A DNA stretch of 64,000 nt from Maniola hyperantus (lineage: Eukaryota; Arthropoda; Insecta; Lepidoptera; Nymphalidae), in assembly GCF_902806685.2 (NCBI RefSeq), contig NC_048562.1, positions 3,618,520 through 3,682,519 on the forward strand. The letters are read 5' to 3'. Every line of letters begins with the position of its first letter. Position 1 is the stretch's first letter. This document shows, piece after piece, positions 9,831 through 19,516 of the stretch. A program made the position numbers and the translations under genes. The notes beneath the pieces were generated by a model, which was not told where the DNA came from, made no database searches, and saw only the letters and a list, made by a program, of their open reading frames with translations.

Positions 9831-10208
9831 ATTTGACATAATATTGTCGTTTCAGGATCACACCGATAGTACTCTAACTCTAGTTCACTCTGACGCGACT
9901 GTCTTGTCGCATGTCTATCAACAAACAAAAAAATAAACTAGCTGCGCCATAATAATTCGGAGGCTGTTTCTATCTTATTAGTAGGGTAGGCATATTTTAT
10001 TGTTTTTTACCTAATAACGTATCGGCTGTCATTTAGGACGCGTTTTTGTCCAGATAATAATCTAATTTTATATGTATGTGAACCTTTTTAAAATCCCGTA
10101 TCTACAGAGAAAAAAACCGGCCAAGTGCGAGTTAGACTCGCGCTCCAAGGGTTCTGTACTACAGTCTTTTTTTGACATTTCGCGCGATAGATCAAAATTT
10201 TAGCATAA

Positions 10209-10290
10209 AAATAACTAAACTGCCGGGACTTGAACCCAGGATCTCCCACCTATAAGAACACAATGCGCATCACTGCGCCTGGCGCCAGCG
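10209..10290 (-). mobile_element. SB SINE head fragment
   Basis: Reverse complement of the SB head: GGGACTTGAACCCAGGATCT (B box side) and CACTGCGCCTGGCGC (A box side). Confidence 0.65.
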
Positions 10291-10326
10291 AGGTCATTAA
10301 AGGTCAAACAGCTATATAATCACTAC

Positions 10327-11022
10327 CTATCGTTACCCATATTATTACAAATGCGAAAGTGTGTTTGTTTGTTGATTTATGATATGATTTATCGCGGAAA
10401 ATCGAAGTGTTCCCACGGGATTTTTAAAATCTAAATCAGCATCAGCAAGTAAAGAAATATAATTTTCTATATTATACCACCCGATCTCCCATAAACAATG
10501 GGTAATGAAGTGGTAATGATCTTGCGTGTCATCCTGTGAGATCCAGTGATTTGAGACCTAGACAGGCTGCCTAGGTAAATCGATACGAAGCCAACTGTTG
10601 CACTGTCAATCAGTTCAGGATGCTAAGCATCCTAGGCTTCCTTTTTTCAAAGAAAAAACAAAATTCTAAAGTATTGTTTTCAACGGGTTGACGTGATTTT
10701 TTGCATGGGTAATCAAAAAATTCCCACGGGATTTTTAAAAACCTAATTGCACGCGAACGAAGTCATCAGCTAGTAGGTATTTTATAAAAGAAAACTGATG
10801 GACTAATAGTCATAATATCAGGGTCCACGCGGGCGGGATAGACAGACAGACACACTTGCATTTATAGCATTAGCTTAGATTGGACAGATTGCATGATGCA
10901 TCGGGGCCCGGAGACGGATATAGGCTACTTTTTATTCCGGAAATGTTACGGAAAATCAAAGAGTTCTTACGAGATTTCTCAAAAACCTAAATCAAAGCGG
11001 ACAAAGTCGCGAGCATCAGCTA
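10327..11022 (+). mobile_element. Three truncated HT copies in a row
   Basis: Pieces at about 10327-10455, 10680-10775 and 10840-11022. Each carries some of AAATGCGAAAGTGTG, CGGAAAATCAAAGAGTTC or CCCACGGGATTTTTAAAA, and an end like CATCAGC(T/A)AGTA. The 10456-10680 interval shows nothing recognisable. Confidence 0.65.
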
Positions 11023-11361
11023 GTATTTCTTTAACACAGATTTGTGCCTACTTCAAAAAGGAAGGGGTCTATAATTGGAGTATAAGACAAGTGCCATCGA
11101 GTCTAATGCTAAAATAATTATTTCGTTAATTCGTCCTCCTCCCTTAATTGGATTTCCAGTCAACGGCTAAGTGTATCAAGATTTAAGCTTTTGCTACTTA
11201 CAAGGAGATTTATTAACGGATTTTTTAGGGTTATTTTTATTTATTCAGGTAGTAAGTTTTCTTTCTTTTTCTCTTTATTGTAAATGTTTTTGGTACAAAT
11301 TAAATGAATAAAAGTTAGGCCTAGTCTGTAAATTCAAAGATAGGCCTTGTCTATAAATTAA

Positions 11362-11779
11362 AAAACCGGCCAAGTGCGAGTCAGACTCGCGCACCGAGGG
11401 TTCCATTACAGTCGTATTTTTTCGACATTTTGCGCGATAATTCAAAAGCTATTATGCATAAAAATAAATAAAAATCTGTTTTAGAATGCACAAGTGAAGC
11501 CCTTGCATATGATACCCCACTTGATATAGTTATCTTACTATGAAATTGAAAATACTAATTTTAGTTCATGACCACAATTTAATTTTTTTGTGTGTGATGT
11601 AACCACAAATTCACGGTTTTCAGATTTTTCCCCTAATGTCTGCTATAAGACCTACCTACCTGCCAAATTTCATGATTCTAGGTTAACGGGAAGTACCCTG
11701 TAGGTTTCTTGACAGACAGACGGACAGACAGACAACGAAGTGATCCGATAAGGGTTTCTTTTTTCCTTTTTCCTAAAAC
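11362..11779 (-). mobile_element. G element, near complete
   Basis: From AACCGGCCAAGTGCGAGTCA to AAGGGTTTCTTTTTTCC. The usual terminal hairpin (GGGTTCCG...CGGAACCC) is eroded at its right end. Confidence 0.8.
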
Positions 11780-11810
11780 AATCTTGTAGAAAACTGTGGC
11801 CCTACCGCGG

Positions 11811-11965
11811 TTGTTTGACAGCTACAATGTCACGATCGCAATCATCTCTGATTGGTTAATGTTCGCTCACTATTGGCCACAATGCATTGTTGCAACAAGA
11901 ATCGCACAAATTCAGCCAATCAGAACAATTTAGATTGTAATAATGATTGATGCAGGTTTTAGACA
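11811..11965 (+). mobile_element. M element, copy 2
   Basis: Same order as copy 1: CTACAATGTCACGATCGCAA, CTGATTGGTTAATG, GCAACAAGAATCGCACAAAT, CAGCCAATCAGAACAATTT. Confidence 0.7.
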
Positions 11966-11974
11966 ATCGCCCTA

Positions 11975-12325
11975 CTGATAGATAAACCAACCAACTATTT
12001 TTACCAACGATTTTCACGTCTCTAACTTCAAAAACATAGGACTTGCATACAACCTTCGACCCCCCCTTTCCCACCCTTAGGCGGGGATGTTATCAAAACC
12101 GTTTCTTAGCTGATACCTACGTCATAGAAAGAACCTACTTTCCAAATTTTAAGTTTTTAGACTTTATAGTTCCTGAGATTTCGTGATTAGTCAGTGAGTG
12201 AGTGAGTGAGTGAGTGAGTGAGTGAGTGAGTGAGTGAGTGAGTGAGTGAGTGAGTGAGTGAGTGAGTGAGTGAGTGAGTGAGTGAGTGAGTGAGTGAGTG
12301 AGTGAGTGAGTGGTATTTCTCTTTT
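11975..12325 (-). mobile_element. HW Helitron-type fragment carrying a long (TGAG)n
   Basis: Shares AACGGTTTTGA, AGCTGATACCTACGTCATAG and CTGAGATTTCGTGATTAGTC with the HW copy at 19517, in reverse. It ends TGGTATTTCTCTTTTATATA. Confidence 0.65.
12192..12312. repeat. (TGAG)n microsatellite
   Basis: About 30 uninterrupted units. It lies where the sister HW copy at 19517 has only a few CACT/GACT units. Confidence 0.95.
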
Positions 12326-12806
12326 ATATATTTAAGTAGATAGAAATGATATCGATAGTTCGAAGAACCGCTAGCGCTACACACCACGCTTCCTCCTAAA
12401 CGTCTTCATTTCGTAAGATCATTCGGCAACTGAAAACCACGTCAGCTTGACACCGGTCTCGGTGATCTAGACACATGATAGACACGCCCCAATTCCACAA
12501 ATAGAGCGGCGGAAGTCGCGGCAGACAGCGCGGCACGTGCATGAAATGTTTAGTTGCGCCATGAAACTCCTGAAACTGGAAAACTACGTGGAATACCCTA
12601 AGAGCCACAACCAAAACATATCAATGATCAGATTTTTTAAATTGAAAATATCACAATCGAACTTAAATCTAGCCTTATCTAGGAGTTTTTATTTAATTAA
12701 TTTTTTAAGGGATATACAATTATATTTAAAAAACTTAAATCTTAATTAAAAGTAAAATAAAACAACATTCAGTTGAAACTAAAATAAATTAAATTTAATC
12801 TAAAAC

Positions 12807-13395
12807 CTCTGTCGTTGAGACCGACAAAACGTCATATAGATATGAGTGACAGAGACAACGCTTTACAAAGCCGAAATGTCATTCTAAAGGACGATGTACA
12901 TTACTTTCTGCCGCGTACTGTACATCGACCTTTAGAAGGAGATAGCGGATTTGTAGAGCGTTGTCTCTGTCATTGAGAGCGATAAAACGTCATATAGATA
13001 TAAGTGATAGAGACAACGCTTTACAAAGCCGAAATGTCATTCTAAAGGACGATGTACATTACTTTCTGCCGCGTACTGTACATCGACCTTTAGAAGGAGA
13101 TAGCGGATTTGTAGAGCGTTGTCTCTGTCGTTGAGAGCGATAAAACGTCATATAGATATAAGTGATAGAGACAACGCTTTACAAAGCCGAAATGTCATTC
13201 TAAAGGCCGATGTACATTACTTTCTGCCGCGTACTATACATCGACCTTTAGAAGGAGATAGCGGATTTGTAGAGCGTTGTCTCTGTCGTTGAGACCGACA
13301 AAACGTCATATAGGTATGAGTGACAGAGGCAACGCTCTACAAAGCCGAAATGTCATTCTAAAGGCCGATGTACCTACATTATTTTCTGCCGAGTA
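12807..13395. repeat. 158-bp tandem array of palindromic units
   Basis: The anchor AAAACGTCATATAG occurs at 12826, 12984, 13142 and 13300, an exact 158-bp period, giving about 3.7 units. Each unit contains a long hairpin: CAGAGACAACGCT(T/C)TACAAA pairs with TTTGTAGAGCGTTGTCTCTG, and TCTAAAGG-CGATGTACA pairs with TGTACATCGACCTTTAGA around CTTTCTGCCGCGTACTG. A dispersed single half-unit lies near 52637 (CAGTACGCGGCGGAAAGTAA), so the unit is a MITE-like element that became tandem. Confidence 0.9.
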
Positions 13396-13403
13396 CTAGT
13401 GTA

Positions 13404-13548
13404 CAGTGGCGTGCACAGGGTTTGAAGCTAGGGTAGGCATTAGTTAGGTAGGAATCTGTTTACTGGCAGGTCATAATGAAAATATGCATTGAGCTATTAC
13501 AACTCGGGTAAGCAGTGCATTTATACCTCTATGACCTGCACGCCGCTG
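13404..13548. mobile_element. S element: hAT-type MITE with 8-bp duplication
   Basis: 145 bp in the opposite orientation to the copy at 9016. Ends are CAGTGGCGTGCACAGG and CCTGCACGCCGCTG. Perfect flanking repeats CTAGTGTA (13396-13403, 13549-13556). It is inserted at the degenerate end of the 158-bp array. Confidence 0.85.
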
Positions 13549-13944
13549 CTAGTGTATAAGGATTACATTCAACAGTTGAATATTACGAGTACCTACTTAT
13601 CTTTGAGATATCAATAGGTATTTCAATAACGGTATATTTCGCTATTATACTTGTATATACTCGCGATACCGATATAGGTACCACCTACGCGTCGCACAAT
13701 ACCGTATACCAGTTATTTATGTATCACTTAACACCAATCCAAAACATAATAAACTAGTGCAAGTGTTTGAAATGTATCTTTCAATAGATATCTCATGTAA
13801 TATAACAGACTAACTGATTCGCCCCAGCATCGCTCGGACCTGCAATCCCATAAACTATAACATATCCGTATAACTAATTTTGACGAAATTTGGTACTTAG
13901 GTACCTACAGAGATAGCTTGCGTCCCAAAAGCGGTGTTTTTTTA

Positions 13945-14376
13945 GGGTTCCGTACCTCAAAAGGGAAAACGGAACCCTTATAGGATCACTTTGTTGTCTG
14001 TCTGTCGGTCTGTCAAGAAACCTACAGGGTGGGTACTTCCCGTCGTCCTAGAATCATGAAATTTGGCAGGTAGGTAGGTCTTATAGCAGACATTCGGGCA
14101 AAAATCTGAAAACCGTGAATTTGTGGTTACATCATACAAAAAAAATTAAATTGTGGTCATGAACTAATAATTTGTATTTTCAATTTTCTAAGTAAGATAA
14201 CTATAGCAAGTGGGGTATCATATGAAAGGTCTTCACCTGTGCATTCTAAAACAGATTTTTATTTATTTTTATGTAGATATCATAGTTTATTAATTATCCT
14301 GCAAAATGTCAAAAAAGTTCGACTGTAGTACGGAACCCTCATTGCGCGAGCCTGACTGGCACTTGGCCGGTTTTTT
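13945..14376 (+). mobile_element. G element, full length
   Basis: From TTTAGGGTTCCGTACCTCAA to GGCACTTGGCCGGTTTTT. The terminal hairpin GGGTTCCGT/ACGGAACCC is intact except for one base. All internal landmarks listed at 5758 are present. Confidence 0.85.
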
Positions 14377-14455
14377 ATCCTGGAAAATCAAAGAGTTCCA
14401 ACGGGATTTAAAAAAAAAAATTCCACGCGGACGAAGTCGCGGGCATCAGCTAGTA
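14377..14455 (+). mobile_element. HT 3' end
   Basis: ATCCTGGAAAATCAAAGAGT through CGCGGACGAAGTCGCGGGCA to TCAGCTAG|T. It directly abuts G. Confidence 0.7.
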
Positions 14456-14757
14456 ACTAATTTCCTCATACGTACCTACCTTCCTAAGTATAAATCACAA
14501 GTCGAATTGTCTATTGTCTCTGGATCCTTTGTACCTCAGTTCGAGAGCATAGGCAAGTATTTACTCTCGGAGATAAATCTCCTAACTTCTCCAAAGTTTA
14601 AACTTTAAAGTACTTACTCAATAGAGTCTACAGAATTTACAAGTACCCTACATCCTAGAGTTCTTTAAGAACTTTTGTCTTATAATTTTAGTTATAGAGT
14701 ATTTTTATCCGACTATAGCAGAGCCAAAAGGAAGAAGGATTATAATTTTAGCTGTAG
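14456..14757. other. No gene seen
   Basis: AT-rich sequence without recognised repeats or coding signal. Confidence 0.5.
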
Positions 14758-14855
14758 TATAAATCCCGCAAATTGCTATTGCGCTGGAACCATGTCTCAA
14801 TAACATTGGCGTGGCGTCAGCCGAAATAAAAATATACCGCCGGCAAAAAAAATAA
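14758..14855. mobile_element. P MITE, internally deleted copy
   Basis: TATAAATCCCGCAAATTGCT, ATTGCGCTGGAACCATG and GCGTCAGCCGAAATAAAAAT match the P element at 57690 in reverse. The opposite end is lost. Confidence 0.7.
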
Positions 14856-14931
14856 TTGAATAATTATAATAATTTATAAACCTAGCAGTAATAGTAAAAT
14901 TTATTATTAAGTACAACTTATTTCTGATATT

Positions 14932-15147
14932 TTAGCGTTTAAACTACCGTGAGTGATTTCCATTATAAATAATATCTATCCCGCCTGTACTCACGTGTCT
15001 AGTCGACGTTAGCCCGACTAGTTTCGAACCCATCCGGGATCTTTTTTCGAGGACGTTTTTTTTGGAAAAATGACCCCGGATGGGTTCGAAACTAGTCGGG
15101 CTAACGTCGACTAGACACGTGAGTACAGCTGGGATAGATATTATTTA
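14932..15147. mobile_element. Q palindromic element, copy 1
   Basis: A 32-bp leader, TTTAGCGTTTAAACTACCGT plus GAGTGATTTCCAT, is followed by arms of ~69 bp (14967-15035 and about 15078-15146) that pair with only two mismatches. The core AGTCGACGTTAGCCCGACTA lies within the arm. The loop is about 42 bp. Leader and core are shared with copy 2 at 29897, but the outer arm sequence is not. Confidence 0.8.
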
Positions 15148-15740
15148 TTTCTGATATGTATTTTTTTTGATATGTATTTTATTTTTGATATGTTTATTAT
15201 TTCTGATATGTATATTAGTTTTATTAATATTTTCCTTTTAAAATTCCAAGACCGGTGTCTTCGCTTTTGCCAGCGTTATGGTTACACCCTGCATATACGT
15301 AGTCGCCATTCAATGGGTTTAAAAATTCAAGTAAAGTTATTTATACCTACATAAATTCTGCGCACTTGACCGATATTTGCAATACAGTCAAAAATATCGG
15401 CGGCCATTGACCGTACAAGTAAGTACATGTCAAGATCTGTACCAAGATTGTCAATCCCTTTATTTAAATTCGCTCCCACCTCATAAACTTCTTAAAAACA
15501 AGGCGGAATAATTACTAAGATAAATATTACACCCTAACATAATTTATAGCAAAAACAACCTTAAAAACACATAAAACAAAGTCGATACTACTTTAACATA
15601 ATTCAGTAAAACAATAGTTCGAAAACGAGCGCCAATTATCAAGTTAGTATAAAATAAATAAGAATTTGACATAACAATTTTGTTTTGCACACCTTTACTT
15701 CCTATAACAATGGCTTAAGATTAATTTTTGAAAGAATGGA
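15148..15740. other. No gene seen upstream of RL
   Basis: TGATATGTAT-type short repeats at 15150-15225, then AT-rich sequence. In the RL frame there are stop codons immediately before the ATG (TAA at about 15706, TGA at about 15727) and no upstream coding, so the RL protein lacks any N-terminal DNA-binding region here. Confidence 0.55.
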
Positions 15741-18011
15741 ATGAAAATTTATATTTGTTTACGTGACAAGCATCCCTTACCAAATACCGATTCTGTGCTG
15801 CCAGATCCACCTTCTAACACTTCTTATTTACAGATAAAGGATGAAGAAACTTACGCTGCGATAATGTCGTTTTCTAGTGGCTCTGCTGGTGGCATGGACG
15901 GCATAACGCCACAACATCTTAAGGATCTTGTGGGAGTTACTGCTGGGGACGCCGGCAAGGCGCTACTGAGCGACATTACCAGACTATGTAATTTCATGTT
16001 ATCTGGCGAGGTAAATTCATCCTTTCTACCATTCCTTTATGGCGCGAGGCTTTGTGCTTTCAATAAGAAAGATGGTGGCATCCGTCCCATCGCTGTTGGC
16101 TGTACTTTTCGCCGTTTGGCGTCAAAATTAGCGTGTAGTCACATAGTCTCTACCCTAAAGGATAAATTCCAACCTATTCAAGTTGGATTCGGCAGTAAAG
16201 GAGGTTGTGAAGCAGCAGTTCATTCGGCTCGTACTTTCTTAACGAATGGCGAGGTTGAGGTACTGCTGAAAGTAGATGTAAAGAATGCTTTTAATTCTTT
16301 GGACAGGGCAACTTTGCTGACAGAAGTCTCAACGCAACTTCCTGAAATTTACCCATATGTTTGGCAATGTTACAGCTCTGCTTCTAAATTATTCTTTGGA
16401 GATAGCGATATTAAGTCTTCTGTAGGCGTTCAGCAGGGGGATCCTTTAGGTCCGGCCCTGTTCAGCTTAGGGATCCATAACCATATCTCAAATTTAACAT
16501 CTAAATTTAACATATGGTATCTTGATGATGGAACCATTGGGGGCAACGTGGATGACGTTCTAAAAGATCTTAATCATATTAAGCAACAGTTTGGGAAAAT
16601 TGGTTTAGAACTTAATTTTTCGAAATGCGAATTGTTTTTTACAGAAAAACTGTCGCAAGAAAGAATTCTATTGGCCTCTGAATTATTCAATGAAATTTCA
16701 CCTAATATTAAAATACTTGATAAACGTTCACTTTGCCTTCTCGGTGCTCCTCTTTATAATGAATCCATACAACCACTCTTGGATCAAAAAGTCAGAACAT
16801 TTTCGGCTAATACCGACAAATTGGGCACTCTAAATTCTCACATTGCATTTTCGATCCTAAAATATTGCCTTTTTGTACCTAAATTAATTTACATTCTCCG
16901 CGCGAGCCCAATTTGGAAATTTCATGGACTACTCGATAACATGGATGCCACCCTTAAAAGTACACTAGAACAAATTCTAAATTTAACTTTTGATGAGCAC
17001 TCCTGGAACCAAGCAACTTTACCGGTCAAGTACGGTGGCATCGGCGTGAGGAAAATTTCCAGTGTAGCTCTTCCGGCTTTTCTGTCCTCTGTGCATAGTA
17101 TAAAAGAGCTTAGCTCTCAAATTCTCAAATCCAATTCATCATTGACCTATGCCACAGAGGCCCTAGAGAGTTGGAAGGTCAGATGTCCCAATGTCGACAT
17201 CCCGAAGGAACGTACTACACAAAAACTTTGGGATTTGCCATTGGTTCAACTGACACATACGAATTTGGTTCAAAATCTTACAAGTGACAGAGATCGTGCC
17301 AGGCTTCTAGCATTATCCGAAAAGGAATCTGGGTATTGGCTGCATGCCTTGCCATCAAAAAATCTCGGCACACTTTTAGATAACGAAAGTTTTCGTGTGG
17401 CTCTAGGTCTCAGATTGGGAACACCACTGTGCCATCAGCACAGATGTCCGTGTGGAAAAGAGGTTGATAAATTTGGAATCCACGGACTCTCTTGCCAAAG
17501 GAGCTCCGGTAGGCTGTTTAGGCATGGCTCTCTTAACGATACAATTAAAAGAGCTCTTGCCACCATAAATATTCCTGCGCTCATTGAGCCGGCAGGGATT
17601 AGTCGGGATGATGGCAAGAGACCTGATGGATTGACGCTGGTTCCCTGGGAACGGGGACGGGCGCTAATGTGGGACGCAACTTGCGTTGACACATTGGCCC
17701 CGTGTCATATCAGGAAGACAGCATCAAGACCGGGAGCCGCAGCAGAAACAGCTGAAAACGGCAAGCGGCGCAAGTATGCCTCTCTTATAGAGAGTTACAT
17801 TTTTGTGCCGTTTGCCGTGGAGACCCTGGGGCCATGGAGTCTTAGTGCTAAAAATTTTTTACGAGACATTTCACCGCGATTAATAGCCTCAACTGGTGAC
17901 AGAAGGGCTGGCTCATTTTTTGCGCAGCGGATCAGCCTGGCTGTCCAGCGCGGAAATGCAGCCAGTATTCTTGGCACCATTCCACGCGTTCATGATTTAT
18001 ATAGTAATTAG
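15741..18011 (+). CDS. RL: R2-like reverse transcriptase with C-terminal nuclease
   Basis: A 756-residue intact frame and the only sound protein gene in the window. Seen: reverse transcriptase motifs DVKNAF (179-184, D179), GVQQGDPLGP (229-238) and YLDD (260-263), preceded by GSAGGMDGITPQHL (47-60) and RPIAVGCTFRRLASK (115-129). A CCHC knuckle follows, C569-x-C571-x9-H581-x3-C585. Then RH (594-595) and a PD-(D/E)XK-like site, RPDG (D629) then WDATCVD (D645, D650). Family knowledge: the order RT, CCHC, restriction-like nuclease is that of R2/NeSL-type LINEs, where the protein nicks DNA and copies its RNA at the nick. YLDD and QQGDPLGP are unlike usual LINE motifs (FADD and similar), so this is a distinct branch. 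The ATG is simply the first one after upstream stops. The start at LRDKHPLPN looks like the middle of a longer protein, so the copy is probably 5'-truncated. AATAAA lies at 18111. Related broken copies lie at 4626 and 35920. Confidence 0.85.
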   Translation: MKIYICLRDKHPLPNTDSVLPDPPSNTSYLQIKDEETYAAIMSFSSGSAGGMDGITPQHLKDLVGVTAGDAGKALLSDITRLCNFMLSGEVNSSFLPFLYGARLCAFNKKDGGIRPIAVGCTFRRLASKLACSHIVSTLKDKFQPIQVGFGSKGGCEAAVHSARTFLTNGEVEVLLKVDVKNAFNSLDRATLLTEVSTQLPEIYPYVWQCYSSASKLFFGDSDIKSSVGVQQGDPLGPALFSLGIHNHISNLTSKFNIWYLDDGTIGGNVDDVLKDLNHIKQQFGKIGLELNFSKCELFFTEKLSQERILLASELFNEISPNIKILDKRSLCLLGAPLYNESIQPLLDQKVRTFSANTDKLGTLNSHIAFSILKYCLFVPKLIYILRASPIWKFHGLLDNMDATLKSTLEQILNLTFDEHSWNQATLPVKYGGIGVRKISSVALPAFLSSVHSIKELSSQILKSNSSLTYATEALESWKVRCPNVDIPKERTTQKLWDLPLVQLTHTNLVQNLTSDRDRARLLALSEKESGYWLHALPSKNLGTLLDNESFRVALGLRLGTPLCHQHRCPCGKEVDKFGIHGLSCQRSSGRLFRHGSLNDTIKRALATINIPALIEPAGISRDDGKRPDGLTLVPWERGRALMWDATCVDTLAPCHIRKTASRPGAAAETAENGKRRKYASLIESYIFVPFAVETLGPWSLSAKNFLRDISPRLIASTGDRRAGSFFAQRISLAVQRGNAASILGTIPRVHDLYSN

Positions 18012-18130
18012 ATAAGGCTAGCTTTAAGTTTTATTGTATTAAAAAATAATTAAAAGTTTGTTTCTTAGGTTCGGAACATGTATGGAACGATTTTGCACAA
18101 TTAAATTTCAAATAAAAACTTAATACCTCA
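18012..18130 (+). other. RL 3' UTR with AATAAA
   Basis: About 100 bp of AT-rich trailer ends near AATAAAAACT (18111). No poly(A) run follows, unlike the RL copy at 35922, so the exact 3' end is uncertain. Confidence 0.45.
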
Positions 18131-18564
18131 CAATTTTATTTAGTGCAGCTGTCGGATTAATTCCCATCACATTGCTATTGAAAAATAGCCCTTATTTACT
18201 ATAGAGTAAAATACAGAGTTTAAAGTTTTAAGAGTTTTGTAAGTGCAAAAAAGTTTTGCTCAATACCTTGGCTCAGAAAAGCGTAAGAAATTTGTCTCTG
18301 GGGACGTTTTGCTCGCTTCTTTTGCTCAGTTTTTTTTGCTTTTGCTCACGAAACGTGCAAAGCAAAAAGGGTTTGACATTGTTTCGGTACTCGGTGCCGA
18401 AATTTGGAGTCAATTAGTTGGTTTTACTTTTTATTTTGTACAGATTATAGTAGGCTGAGGTATTAATTAATACCGATATAAAATATCGGTATTAAAATAG
18501 GTGTTTTATTAATATTATCAGCTATCGGTGTGTATACTTACTAAATTAGATTTATACTGATACT
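18131..18564. other. No gene seen
   Basis: A T/G-rich stretch with TTTTGCTC repeats (18250-18345), then ACCGATATAAAATATCGGTA (18471), an inverted repeat that recurs near 18964. Confidence 0.5.
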
Positions 18565-18725
18565 GGGGCCGATTCTCTAGTACACAATCTCTAAACTAAA
18601 CTAAAATATCACGTCTAAATCTATTGCTATCCCTTTCATAATGTTGCTTGCGGAAAAGGAAAGCACTAAATTTAGACCTGTTAATTTAGTTTAGTTTAGA
18701 AATTGTGTACAAGAGAATTGGCCCC
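18565..18725. mobile_element. MITE with 43-bp TIRs and 9-bp duplication (Mutator-like)
   Basis: Left end GGGGCCGATTCTCTAGTACA; the right end is the complement of GGGGCCAATTCTCTTGTACA. Pairing continues through ACACAATYTCTAAACTAAAC for about 43 bp with a few mismatches. Flanks are ACTGATACT (18556-18564) and ACTGATACC (18726-18734), 8 of 9 matching. Long TIRs and a 9-bp duplication suggest the Mutator superfamily. 161 bp, no coding. Confidence 0.75.
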
Positions 18726-18734
18726 ACTGATACC

Positions 18735-18951
18735 CTTAGGCCATTATTATAAATGCGAAAGTGTGTTTGTTTGTTGGTTTGTCCTTCAATCACGTTGCAA
18801 TGGAGCAACGGATAGACGTGATTTTTGGGTGCCGTATAGTTTAAGACTTGGAGAGTGACATGGGGTACTTTTTATCCCGGAAAATCAAAGAGTTCCCACG
18901 GGATGTTTAAACCCTAAATCCACGCGTACGAAGTCGCGGGCATCAGCTAGT
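18735..18951 (+). mobile_element. HT Helitron-type element
   Basis: From the ATTATTATAAATGCGAAAGT region to CGCGGGCATCAGCTAG|T, with CAATCACGTTGCAATGGAGC and TTTATCCCGGAAAATCAAAG inside. The exact TC start is eroded. Confidence 0.7.
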
Positions 18952-19017
18952 ATTTAATATTCAATACCGATATAAAATACCGATATTTTATTGATATATT
19001 ATACGATATATTCGACG

Positions 19018-19352
19018 ACCTCCCTGGCGCAGTGGTGAGCGCTGTGGTCTTAATAGTGGGAGGTCCCGGGTTCGATTCCTGGCAGGGGTTTGGAATCTTA
19101 TAATTTCTAAATTTCTGGTCTGGTCTGGTGGGAGGCTTCGGCCGTGGCTAGTTACCACCCTACTGGCAAAGCCGTGCCGCCAAGTGATTTAGCGTTCCGG
19201 TACGATGCCACAGAAACCAAAGGGGTATGGGTTTAATAAAAACTGCCATACCCCTTCCAGGTTAGCCCGCTATCATCTTAGACTGCATCATCACTTACCA
19301 CCAGGTGAGATTGCAGTCAAGGGCTAACTTGTATCTGAATAAAAAAAAAATA
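19018..19352 (+). mobile_element. SB SINE, full length
   Basis: Head GACCTCCCTGGCGCAGTGGT, B box GGTTCGATTCCTGGCAGGGG. Body: GGAGGCTTCGGCCGTGGCTA, GTTCCGGTACGATGCCACAG, ACCCCTTCCAGGTTAGCCCG and TTAGACTGCATCATCACTTA. It ends TTGTATCTGAAT with a 10-A tail. This is the reference copy for SB here. Confidence 0.9.
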
Positions 19353-19422
19353 TTATCAACTATCTGAGAGTAATAGGTATATACCATACTTACTTACAAA
19401 ATCTTAGATTTATCCATATTAG

Positions 19423-19516
19423 GGTCTTGGGATGTAGTCATAAAACGGTGTGATTTTTGGTATAGTGGTGGTTTACCTAATGGGGCAGGCGTACGAAGTC
19501 GCGGGATGAGCTAGTA
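19423..19516 (+). mobile_element. HT-like 3' end
   Basis: GGGATGTAGTCATAAAACGG to GCGTACGAAGTCGCGGGATG-AGCTAG|T. It abuts the HW element that follows. Confidence 0.5.

Noticed and set aside
12187..12387. Open frame of Leu-Thr-His-Ser repeats as a low-complexity protein
   Set aside because: It is only the translation of the (TGAG)n microsatellite.
15660..18150. Target duplication for the intact RL copy
   Set aside because: AACAATTTTGTTTTGCAC (15673) and CACAATTTTATTTAGTGCA (18128) look alike but do not match well and do not sit at clear element ends.
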